A stretch of 12,163 nt of DNA from Akkermansia muciniphila (GTDB taxonomy: Bacteria > Verrucomicrobiota > Verrucomicrobiia > Verrucomicrobiales > Akkermansiaceae), in NCBI GenBank assembly GCA_943324575.2, contig CALPMD020000013.1:1-12163 (forward strand), written 5' to 3'. Positions 6,051-12,163 of the stretch are shown piece by piece (the stretch's first letter is position 1; each line of letters begins with the position of its first letter). The notes beneath the pieces were generated by a model. It saw only the letters and a program-made list of their open reading frames with translations, ran no database searches and had not been told where the DNA came from. Made by a program: the position numbers and the translations under genes.

Positions 6051-7238
6051 TTAGGGCGCTTCGAGCGCTTGCATTTCCTCGCGCAGACGGCTGAGGAGGC
6101 GCTGCATGTCGGAGAGGTGGCGGCGCATCCGCGCTTCGGAATTGGCGGCCTTTCGCCCGTGCTGGGCCTTGCTGGCTTGCGGGGCGGCGGCCTCTTCCTC
6201 GTCTTTGACGGGGATGAGCGCGGGGGGAGTAGCGTCTTTTTTCAATAATTCGACGATGGCCGCGGCGGGCATGACAAATGAGCGCGTGCGGTCGGCACGG
6301 GCCGTGGTGATCCCGACCACCCGGCCTTGCAGATCCACGACGGGCCCGCCGATCTGGTTGGGCTTGGGGCGCATGTCCGTCTGGATGGCGTGGGTGAAGG
6401 AGTCGCGGACTTCGCTGATGGCGCCGCCCATGCGCTCCATGTGCTGGAGGCGATTGCCTGACATTTGGGGCATCTTCGGGCGATTGCCTAACACCACGTC
6501 GACATTCTTTTCGCCGTCGTCGGCCTTGACCCGCAGCGTGACTTTTTCGCCAGGAGTGGTACCGGTGAGGGCGTTTTTCAGCGCGAGCAGGCCGGAAACC
6601 GTGCGGTCGCCGACTTTGAGAATGACATTTCCCGGCTTTAATCCTGCCGCCAGCGCTCCCGAGCCTTCGGCCACTTCCTTGATTTTAACGCCCTGTTCGG
6701 AAAAGCCGATCTCGCCGACTACACCGAGGAACGCGAGATCGGTGTCGCGCAGGTTCCGCTCGGCCACGCTGACCACCCCGAAGGCGGCGAGTTTGCCGTC
6801 AGGCTGTGGCGAGGCGAGGAAGCCCCCGAGCGGCGGTGTTTCAAAGGACCACTCCACCGGAGTCAGCGGACTGCCTTCGACCTCTAACACCGCGAGATCC
6901 TCATCCGCGTAGACGCCCACCATTTTGACAACACGCTGCGCATCGCCCGCATCCACGCGCAGATCGCCATCCGCTTGGGCGAGCTCGCTCCACTTGCTGA
7001 GAATCCGAGAGCCGTTGCCGATGACGGTGCCATAGGCCAAGCGCCGCGACCCGGCCCATACCCGCACCGTGGACTTAGCGGCGGCGCTAAGAACCGGCGC
7101 GATCGCTTGGTTGAGGGCATCGGCTTGGTCGTCGATGGCCTGGCGCTCTTCTGGCACCAGCAAGGGGACATCCATCTCCTGCGCCAACAAGGCGTGAGGC
7201 AGGGCAAGGGCGAGGACGAGAGAGGCAATCGGTTTCAT
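6051..7238 (-). CDS. Exported trypsin-fold pseudoprotease with an internal PDZ domain
   Basis: The product has 395 residues. Residues 1-19 are a signal peptide (cleavage near LLA-Q). Residues about 50-120 match the first barrel of HtrA-like proteases: VRVWAG, then GTVIGNGSRILSKWSEL where a protease has the 'hVxTAaHVV' histidine, then YADEDLAVLEV retaining the acid (D114). Residues about 150-160 (AAFGVVSVAE) fit the strand 'GiVSa' of the second barrel. A complete PDZ domain follows at about 167-253 (GSGALAAGLKPGNVILKVGD). The protease fold then resumes: FTHAIQTDMRPKPNQIGGPVV (281-301) aligns with the usual 'IQTDAxINPGNSGGPLV', with Ile296 in place of the catalytic Ser. With both His and Ser missing, proteolysis is unlikely. 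The C-terminus is charged and ends in a short possible coiled coil (370-392). It follows an active homologue by 12 bp and may regulate, bind or chaperone its substrates. Confidence 0.85.
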   Translation of the reverse strand: MKPIASLVLALALPHALLAQEMDVPLLVPEERQAIDDQADALNQAIAPVLSAAAKSTVRVWAGSRRLAYGTVIGNGSRILSKWSELAQADGDLRVDAGDAQRVVKMVGVYADEDLAVLEVEGSPLTPVEWSFETPPLGGFLASPQPDGKLAAFGVVSVAERNLRDTDLAFLGVVGEIGFSEQGVKIKEVAEGSGALAAGLKPGNVILKVGDRTVSGLLALKNALTGTTPGEKVTLRVKADDGEKNVDVVLGNRPKMPQMSGNRLQHMERMGGAISEVRDSFTHAIQTDMRPKPNQIGGPVVDLQGRVVGITTARADRTRSFVMPAAAIVELLKKDATPPALIPVKDEEEAAAPQASKAQHGRKAANSEARMRRHLSDMQRLLSRLREEMQALEAP

Positions 7239-7250
7239 CGAGGCAGGCAG

Positions 7251-8252
7251 TTATCGTTCTTCAAAAAGGGCTTGGCGGCTGGACAGGACGACTTCGACTT
7301 CCAGGGATTTGTGCTCGCGCGAGAGGCCGAGTTTCACCTTGTCGCCCGGCCGGCGCTTTGCCAGCACTTGCAATAGCTTGCTGGCGTCGGGCACGGGACT
7401 GCCGTCCAGCGACTCGATCACATCGCCCACGCGGACTCCCGCCGCGGCCGAGGGAGACTCTGGGACAACGCTGGCGACAGGCACGCCCTTCATGCCGCGC
7501 GGCTCACCCATGCCGATGCCCAGCACGGGCATTTCAGGATTGGCGAAGGGGTTCATGGAAAGCTTGCCCCAAGCCTCGCCCGCGAGGATTCGATCCCAGT
7601 CTTCCTTGAAGCCATCGATGCCGGCGTGGTTGTTGTTGGTCAGGGAAACTCCGATGGAAGAATTGATCCCAATGATCTTGCCCTCGAGATCAAAGATCGG
7701 CCCGCCCGAATCGCCACCGATCAAGGTGCAGTCGGTGGTGAAGAAATTCCCTGGCCCTCTGGAAACAACGCGGCCAAAACGCACTGGCGGCGTCCGCGCT
7801 GCATCAAAACCCGCCGAGTGGCCAAGCGCCACCACCCAGTCGCCGGCCGTCAGCGATTTGGAACTGCCCATGCCTGCAAAGGGCCAGCGCCCTTTGTCGA
7901 CGATCTGCAGCATGGCGATGTCTTTGGAATAATTCGCGCCCAAGACCTTGCCCCGCACCTGCTCGCCGTCGGGAAAGATCACGAGCATCTCATCCGCGCC
8001 TTGTACGACGTGCGCGGCGGTGAGAACCAACCCCTCCGCCGTGGTGATCACGCCCGACCCCGCTGCGCCGGTTTTCTCAGAAATCAGGGCAACCGTGGCG
8101 GGCATCGTTTGTTTCACCACCGCCTCAACCTTGGATTGAAGTTGCACCAGATCCTTCAAGTCGCGCAGCGGTTCCGCGGCCGACAGCAGATGGACGCCTA
8201 ATGCCCAACCCAGAAAAACGCAGGCGAGAGGAACAAATCGATTCATTTTCAT
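7251..8252 (-). CDS. Exported HtrA/trypsin-like serine protease with C-terminal PDZ domain
   Basis: From the chosen start the product has 333 residues. MKMNRF and a hydrophobic stretch ending LLSAA-E (1-26) form a signal peptide. The protease domain spans about 40-235 with an apparent intact triad: His81 in LTAAHVV, Asp111 in SKDIAMLQI and Ser182 in GGDSGGPIFD. One PDZ domain lies at about 243-326 (VLGIGMGEP, SPSAAAGVRVGDVIESLDG). The layout matches periplasmic HtrA/Deg proteases, which degrade misfolded envelope proteins. GDSGGP instead of the usual bacterial GNSGGP is more like classical trypsins. A longer frame to 8444 exists, but those 64 residues lack export character and would cross the divergent PBP start at 8350, so I start at 8252; a second Met at 8246 is possible. 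It is the first gene of the - strand cluster. Confidence 0.92.
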   Translation of the reverse strand: MKMNRFVPLACVFLGWALGVHLLSAAEPLRDLKDLVQLQSKVEAVVKQTMPATVALISEKTGAAGSGVITTAEGLVLTAAHVVQGADEMLVIFPDGEQVRGKVLGANYSKDIAMLQIVDKGRWPFAGMGSSKSLTAGDWVVALGHSAGFDAARTPPVRFGRVVSRGPGNFFTTDCTLIGGDSGGPIFDLEGKIIGINSSIGVSLTNNNHAGIDGFKEDWDRILAGEAWGKLSMNPFANPEMPVLGIGMGEPRGMKGVPVASVVPESPSAAAGVRVGDVIESLDGSPVPDASKLLQVLAKRRPGDKVKLGLSREHKSLEVEVVLSSRQALFEER

Positions 8253-8349
8253 GATTGCAAGATTCAGAGCGATGCCGACGCTCTGCTTCGTCTGTTCTTC
8301 ATAACAGGAATGGAACGTTGGCGAAAGATCACTTACCCTTTGCACGAAG
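8253..8349. promoter_or_regulatory. Divergent intergenic region, probable promoters of the protease operon (-) and the PBP gene (+)
   Basis: These 97 bp separate the starts of two divergent genes, so they should hold both promoters, or the promoters extend into the 5' codons. I find no convincing -35/-10 pair on either strand. Two inverted repeats are visible: 8265-8285 (listed separately) and a weaker one, CTGTT/AACAG with a 6 nt loop, at 8292-8307, which could easily be chance. Confidence 0.55.
8265..8285 (-). promoter_or_regulatory. Inverted repeat upstream of the protease start (operator or 5' leader hairpin)
   Basis: The perfect 7 bp arms CAGAGCG and CGCTCTG are separated by 7 bp (ATGCCGA). 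The element ends 12 bp before the chosen protease ATG. It could be a dimeric repressor site or a leader hairpin hindering ribosome access. Sequence alone does not choose between these. Confidence 0.5.
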
Positions 8350-10623
8350 ATGCCAAAAAGCAACCCGCCAGACAGCAACCGCCGCCGCAAGGAAGCGCCC
8401 GCCGTCATGCCGTCGCGCGGACCAGGCATCCCTTCATTGCTCATTTTTTGGCCGTTTCATCTCTTCAATCTATTCACTCGCCGGCAGCACCTCCTCTGGA
8501 AGCTGATCACCCGCGCCGCCGGCTATCCGTTGGTCGCCGTTCTCTACGGGTTCATCTGCCTAGCCGTCATCTACGGGCTGCGCGCCAAGAACTACGACCT
8601 CGCAAAGATCCACGCGATGCCCGAGCGATCGATCGTCCGCGACCGACTGGGCGAAGAAATCGGCCGCATCCATGGCGAGAAACGCTCAATCGTGCCGCTC
8701 AGCCAGGTGGCGGAAAACTTCCGCAAGGCCATCCTCGCCCGCGAAGATGAGCGCTTCTACCGCCACGGTGCCGTTGATCTCATCGGCATCGGCCGCGCGA
8801 TGCTGAAAAACCTTGGCGGCAAAAAGGAAGGCGCCTCCACCCTGACCCAGCAGCTCGCTTCCGACATTTTCCAGCTCAAACGCGGCGAAAACCGCAGCAA
8901 CACCCTGCTGCAGATCGACCGCAAGCTGCTAGAAATCGCCATCGCCTTTCGCCTCGAGGCGAAGCTGACCAAGGACGAAATTCTCGAAGCCTACATCAAC
9001 CAGATCAACTGGGGCCGCCAGATCAAGGGTGTCGGCGAGGCATCGCGAATCTATTTCGAAAAACATCCCGCCGAACTCTCGCTCTCGGAATCCGCGTTGC
9101 TGGCTGGCATCGTTCGCGGGCCGGATTCCTTCAATCCATTCCGCTCCATGGGCGCCGCCATCCGCGAGCGCGGCACCACGCTGGACCGCATGGTCAGCGC
9201 TGGCGCCATCACCACCGCCGAGGCCGAAACCGCCAAGGCAGAACCCGTCGAAGTCCGCCCCGTCGGCCGCCGCGGAACCCAGGAATCCTACGCCATGGAT
9301 GCCATCCGCCGCGACTTGGAGATGATTCTCGAAAAGGAAAATATCGAGCTCGGCGGACTCACCATCACCACCACGATCGACCTCCGCATCCAGCACAAAG
9401 GCGAGGAAGCGCTGGACAAAAAACTCAACGAGGTCGAGCACGCCTCGGGCTACCCCAATCCTACCCGCGCTGCATGGAGCCGCCTGCCCGCCGGATCACG
9501 CAAGGAACCGGAATACCTTCAAGGTGCCGCCGTTGTTGTGGAAAATCGCACCGGCGCGGTCCTCGCCGTCATCGGTGGCCGCGATGCCGACGAGTCGCGC
9601 TTCAACCGCGCCACCCAGGCCCGCCGCCAAATCGGCTCGATTTTCAAACCCTTCGTCTACCTCGCCGCCTTTGACCAAGGCCTGCGCCCCGACACCGAGA
9701 TCAGCGACGGCCCCATCGAGCCTGGCGAAATCAAAGGTGCCGGCACCTGGCAGCCCCATAACTCCGACGGCAAGTTCAACGGCATGCAGCCCATCTCCTA
9801 CGGCCTCATCCTCTCCCGCAACACCATGTCCGTGCGCGTCGGCAACCAGGCCGGTATTCCACGCGTCAAAGAAGTCGCCCGCATGGCCGGCTTCACCACC
9901 CCCATGCCCGCCAAGCCCTCTGCCTTTCTCGGCTCTTGGGAAGCATCGCCTTGGGAAGTCGCCACCGCCTACACCATCTTCCCCAACAACGGCCGCCGAT
10001 TCCGCCCGTATCTGATTTCTGAAATCAAGGACCGCGACGGCAACCTCCTCTACACCACCCCGCCGCTCTCTTATCCAGCCGCCAAAAGCGGCTCCACTTG
10101 GTCGACCTCCCGCATCCTCACCGAAGTCGCCACCCACGGGACGGCGGCCTCCGTCACCCGCCTCGGCTTCGACAAACCCTGCGGCGGCAAAACCGGCACC
10201 ACCGATGACTTCAAAGATGCCTGGTTCGCCGGTTACACCTCGTCGCTGACCTGCGCCGTCTGGGTCGGCTTCGACACTCCGCAAAAAATCATCCAAGGTG
10301 GCTATGGCGCCACCCTCGCCCTCCCTGTCTGGGTAGAAATCATGAAAAGCGCCGACCGCCTTGGCTACAAAGCGGGCCAACTCAATGCCAAAGTCGACTT
10401 GCTGGTGATGAACCTCTGCCGCCTGTCCGGCAAACGCGCCACCGCTGGCTGCCGCGAAGCCAATACCGCCTTCACCGATGCCGTCCCCGCTGACATCGCC
10501 CTGCCCGCCAACGACCTCTGTCCCATTCACCCTGCCCGCGCCCAAGCCGTCGACGAATCTCCGCCCCTCCGCGCCATTCCCGTCGATGAATCCCCCCCAC
10601 CCCGGGCGCTTCCCGTCGAGTAA
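8350..10623 (+). CDS. Bifunctional class A penicillin-binding protein (GT51 transglycosylase plus transpeptidase, PBP1A-like)
   Basis: The product has 757 residues. It polymerises lipid II glycan strands and cross-links their peptides outside the inner membrane. A basic cytoplasmic N-terminus is followed by a membrane anchor at about 58-77 (a second hydrophobic patch lies at 28-42). The GT51 domain (about 92-265) shows EDERFYRHG with catalytic Glu132 (132-140), GASTLTQQL (161-169), RKLLEIAIAFRLE (191-203), KDEILEAYINQINWG (208-222) and ALLAGIVRGPDSFNP. The transpeptidase domain (about 390-665) has all three motifs: SIFK with nucleophile Ser430, SRN (489-491) and KTGT (614-617). A C-terminal part with Cys689, Cys701 and Cys724 (NLCRLSGKRATAGC, NDLCPIH) matches a tail common in PBP1A-like proteins, and it ends in a duplicated Pro-rich sequence. 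The ATG at 8350 is first in frame; Met20 is an alternative start. Confidence 0.96.
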   Translation: MPKSNPPDSNRRRKEAPAVMPSRGPGIPSLLIFWPFHLFNLFTRRQHLLWKLITRAAGYPLVAVLYGFICLAVIYGLRAKNYDLAKIHAMPERSIVRDRLGEEIGRIHGEKRSIVPLSQVAENFRKAILAREDERFYRHGAVDLIGIGRAMLKNLGGKKEGASTLTQQLASDIFQLKRGENRSNTLLQIDRKLLEIAIAFRLEAKLTKDEILEAYINQINWGRQIKGVGEASRIYFEKHPAELSLSESALLAGIVRGPDSFNPFRSMGAAIRERGTTLDRMVSAGAITTAEAETAKAEPVEVRPVGRRGTQESYAMDAIRRDLEMILEKENIELGGLTITTTIDLRIQHKGEEALDKKLNEVEHASGYPNPTRAAWSRLPAGSRKEPEYLQGAAVVVENRTGAVLAVIGGRDADESRFNRATQARRQIGSIFKPFVYLAAFDQGLRPDTEISDGPIEPGEIKGAGTWQPHNSDGKFNGMQPISYGLILSRNTMSVRVGNQAGIPRVKEVARMAGFTTPMPAKPSAFLGSWEASPWEVATAYTIFPNNGRRFRPYLISEIKDRDGNLLYTTPPLSYPAAKSGSTWSTSRILTEVATHGTAASVTRLGFDKPCGGKTGTTDDFKDAWFAGYTSSLTCAVWVGFDTPQKIIQGGYGATLALPVWVEIMKSADRLGYKAGQLNAKVDLLVMNLCRLSGKRATAGCREANTAFTDAVPADIALPANDLCPIHPARAQAVDESPPLRAIPVDESPPPRALPVE
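10549..10614 (+). repeat. Two-copy 33 bp in-frame repeat at the PBP C-terminus
   Basis: Bases 10549-10581 and 10582-10614 encode VDESPPLRAIP and VDESPPPRALP; a third partial copy (VE) ends the protein. The DNA copies differ at several places, so this is an older duplication. It makes a short Pro/acidic tail, probably disordered and outside the membrane. Confidence 0.75.
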
Positions 10624-10649
10624 GTCACCACGGCAGCCTTGCTGGGCAA

Positions 10650-11246
10650 TCAGCCCTGCAAAGCCCGCAGCGCCCCGCGTACCAGCGCTTCGGTCGGCGA
10701 GGCGGGGTCCGCATCGAGCACCTTGCGCACCGCCTTGCGGGCGTCGACCTGCTTGTAGCCCAGCGCGATCAGCGCCAACTCGGCATCTGCGGCGGAGGCC
10801 GTCACTTGGCCTGCGGCCGCGTCTTGCCAAGTCTCCGTCACCCCAACCTTGTCCTTTAGCTCCAGTACGATGCGCTCGGCGGTCTTTTTCCCCACGCCCT
10901 TGAGCTTGGAAAGCCCCGCCACATCGCCCGCCACCACCGCCTGTTTGAAGCGCGCCACGTCCATCCCGCTGAGCACCGACACCGCCATCGTTGGCCCCAC
11001 CCCGGTGACGCGGTCGATGAGCAACAGGAAAACATCCCGCTCCTCCTCGCTGGCGAAGCCGAACAGCTTCTGCCCCAGCTGACTGAAATGCAGGTGCGTC
11101 CGCAAGTCGACGTCCAGCCCCTCTGCCGCGTGCAAGCGGTCGAAGGTCGAAAGCGGGATGAAAACCTCATAGCCCACCCCGTGCACATCCACCACCAAGC
11201 GGTTCGGATACGCCTCGATCACCTTGCCGCGCAGTCTCGCTATCAT
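10650..11246 (-). CDS. ruvA: Holliday junction branch migration complex subunit RuvA
   Basis: The product has 198 residues, standard for RuvA, whose tetramer binds four-way DNA junctions and loads the RuvB motor during recombination repair. The OB-fold domain is at 1-63 (MIARLRGKVIEAYPNRLVVD, VHGVGYEVFIP, FGFASEEERDVF). The two helix-hairpin-helix motifs are RVTGVGPTMAVSVLS (79-93) and LKGVGKKTAERIVLELKDK (115-133). After a linker comes domain III (about 152-196: DAELALIALGY, ARKAVRKVL), which contacts RuvB. I start at 11246 (MIARLRGKV) because that is the invariant family N-terminus; the frame to 11309 adds unlike residues. It converges on the PBP gene with a 26 bp gap. Neither ruvB nor ruvC is adjacent in the window, so it is not in a ruvCAB arrangement here. 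Confidence 0.97.
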   Translation of the reverse strand: MIARLRGKVIEAYPNRLVVDVHGVGYEVFIPLSTFDRLHAAEGLDVDLRTHLHFSQLGQKLFGFASEEERDVFLLLIDRVTGVGPTMAVSVLSGMDVARFKQAVVAGDVAGLSKLKGVGKKTAERIVLELKDKVGVTETWQDAAAGQVTASAADAELALIALGYKQVDARKAVRKVLDADPASPTEALVRGALRALQG

Positions 11247-11328
11247 CTCCAGCCAGCTTGCCCGCGTCGTTTCCCCCGTCAATGCCGGATCTCGCCGTCG
11301 ATGGCACAAGTCCCCCCATCAGAGCTCA

Positions 11329-11380
11329 GCGCTGCAAATAAGGAGCAACGACATTCCTGTCGTTTCTTCCTCTGCAGCGC
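11329..11380. repeat. Nested inverted repeat, REP-like hairpin 1
   Basis: The inner perfect palindrome AACGACA-TTCC-TGTCGTT (11347-11364) has 7 bp arms and a 4 nt loop. It is enclosed by complementary outer arms GCGCTGCA (11329-11336) and TGCAGCGC (11373-11380), with AGGA/TCCT also able to pair in between. The whole could fold into one long imperfect hairpin. It lies in the 181 bp spacer between ruvA and the gene upstream of it. Confidence 0.75.
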
Positions 11381-11389
11381 AAATCAAGC

Positions 11390-11407
11390 CGGGACAAGAG
11401 TGTCCCG
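11390..11407. repeat. Perfect hairpin, REP-like hairpin 2
   Basis: CGGGACA-AGAG-TGTCCCG has 7 bp arms and a 4 nt loop, with the same GACA-N4-TGTC core as hairpin 1, centred 43 bp away. It starts 20 bp after the stop of the - strand gene at 11428. On that strand it is followed by GCTTGATTT, not a clean T-run, so it could act as a weak terminator or an mRNA 3' stabiliser as well as a REP-like element. Confidence 0.7.
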
Positions 11408-11427
11408 ACTCCTCAGCACTGCCCTCC

Positions 11428-12138
11428 TCACGGCACCACCCAGCCGCCGCAGATCACGCGCGACAGCAGCCATTGCCGGCGCTTGTAGCTCTCGCCTTGA
11501 ATCTCGATCGCGACAGTGTAGCGCGTCGGCACGGTGAGGCTGCACGTTTCAATCTCCTTCATTGCCGGGCTGTCGCGGCGGACGTAGAGGTAGATCGGCT
11601 CTGGCAGCTCAGGCGCGGTGGCGGCCAAACACTGCCATTGCTTCGCATCAGCAAAATCGTAATTGTAATAATCGGTCGGCTTCAAGCTGACGCGCATTTC
11701 CGCCGCCTCCGCCACCGTGCCGTCTAGCAGCTTGTCCCACGGCTCGCTGCAATACGCGGCGTAGCACTTGAAGTCGACCTGCCCGCCGCTTTCGTCGAAC
11801 GGCACATAGACCAGACGCTCCCGACCGTTGCTCATCGTCACTGTGAACCGCTCCAAGGCTCCGGCCTGCTGTTCCGTGGCCCCCGGGCCGTCGCGGTAAA
11901 AGCGTTCCATGATTTCGGCCACCGCCGCCGGCTCGCGCACCCAGCGCAAGCGCTCCTCCTGCGTGCTCGCCGCCAGAAATTTCTCAGCAATCTGCTCCGG
12001 CTGCGGGCCTTGCCACTTCGGCGCGGCGGCCGTCTGCGGCGCCACCGTGCCGTCCGGCGACTTGGGGCGGAAAATCAAATAACACAGGAGCCCACCCAAG
12101 ATCAAAACAAGCAACCCGAGGCCCCACAGTAATCGCAT
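11428..12138 (-). CDS. Membrane-anchored protein of unknown function, start possibly beyond the window
   Basis: I do not recognise an established family. From the ATG at 12138 the product has 236 residues. Residues about 3-23 form one hydrophobic segment (LLWGLGLLVLILGGLLCYLIF) followed by RPKSP, so it is probably an N-terminal anchor with the rest outside the cytoplasm. After a short linker, a helical part (PEQIAEKFLAASTQEERLRW, VAEIMERFYRDGP) leads to a beta-rich C-terminal part (ERFTVTMSNGRERLVYVPF, VDFKCYAAYCSEPWDKL, IYLYVRR, YTVAIEIQGE, WLLSRVICGGWVV). The helix-then-sheet order could be an NTF2-like fold, but that is a guess. I recall similar anchored proteins in other Verrucomicrobiota. 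Upstream the frame stays open to the window edge and reads SQPPPSPL before the Met, so the real start may lie outside; a TTG at 12141 is another option. Confidence 0.8.
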   Translation of the reverse strand: MRLLWGLGLLVLILGGLLCYLIFRPKSPDGTVAPQTAAAPKWQGPQPEQIAEKFLAASTQEERLRWVREPAAVAEIMERFYRDGPGATEQQAGALERFTVTMSNGRERLVYVPFDESGGQVDFKCYAAYCSEPWDKLLDGTVAEAAEMRVSLKPTDYYNYDFADAKQWQCLAATAPELPEPIYLYVRRDSPAMKEIETCSLTVPTRYTVAIEIQGESYKRRQWLLSRVICGGWVVP

Positions 12139-12163
12139 CAAGGGACTCGGCGGCGGCTGGCTC

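Noticed and set aside
8253..8349. Specific sigma-70 promoter boxes in the divergent region
   Set aside because: Candidates such as TATGAA on the - strand lack an acceptable -35 at the right spacing, so I list only the region.
8253..8444. N-terminal extension of the active protease to 8444
   Set aside because: The added 64 residues have no domain, would bury the signal peptide and would overlap the divergent PBP start.
10624..10649. Terminator between the PBP gene and ruvA
   Set aside because: Only 4 bp stems are available (CAGC/GCTG, GGGC/GCCC) and there is no T-run on either strand.
9496..10830. Long - strand open frame of 444 codons opposite the PBP gene
   Set aside because: It overlaps the transpeptidase domain, whose motifs are all intact on the + strand, and extends over the 3' end of ruvA. 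Its composition is low-complexity Gly/Ala/Arg.
11247..11309. N-terminal extension of RuvA
   Set aside because: RuvA proteins begin with MI-x-x-L-x-G, which is present at 11246; the extra 21 residues have no family counterpart.

Overview
The window looks like chromosomal DNA from a GC-rich member of the Verrucomicrobiota. The evidence is the locus at its left edge: the C-terminus of a PilO/GspM-like protein, a small exported protein and a large secretin, all on the + strand. From memory, this matches the order of the Akkermansia Amuc_1100-1099-1098 pilus/secretion locus. Weak or absent Shine-Dalgarno sequences before most starts and the many Pro/Gln- or Gly-rich linkers also fit that phylum. 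I see no phage, transposase, CRISPR, tRNA or rRNA gene.

Layout. (1) 1-3458, + strand: end of the secretin/pilus-type operon. (2) 3459-3773: a non-coding gap between convergent genes. It is filled by thirteen head-to-tail copies of a 21 bp unit, each with an 11 bp interrupted palindrome GTGCA-G-TGCAC. (3) 3774-8252, - strand: a tight five-gene cluster. Read in transcription order it holds an active exported trypsin/HtrA-like protease with a PDZ domain, a paralogue-like protein that has lost catalytic residues and carries its PDZ inside the protease fold, a Maf nucleotide pyrophosphatase, a diacylglycerol-kinase-family lipid kinase, and a SanA envelope protein. Gaps are 12, 52, 24 and -4 bp, so it is probably one operon. 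(4) 8253-8349: a 97 bp divergent control region with an inverted repeat just before the protease start. (5) 8350-10623, + strand: a bifunctional class A penicillin-binding protein. (6) 10650-11246, - strand: ruvA, convergent with the PBP gene. (7) 11247-11427: a spacer with two hairpins of the same design (7 bp stem, 4 nt loop, GACA/TGTC core), resembling REP elements. (8) 11428 to near the right edge, - strand: a membrane-anchored protein of unknown function whose true start may lie outside the window.

Biology. Most genes concern the cell envelope: outer-membrane secretion or pili, periplasmic proteolysis and its likely regulation, lipid phosphorylation, the SanA barrier function and peptidoglycan synthesis. 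Maf and RuvA are housekeeping genes. The most unusual items are the helically phased palindrome array, the catalytically dead protease with an internal PDZ beside an active one, and the REP-like hairpin pair. No wholly new multi-gene system is evident.
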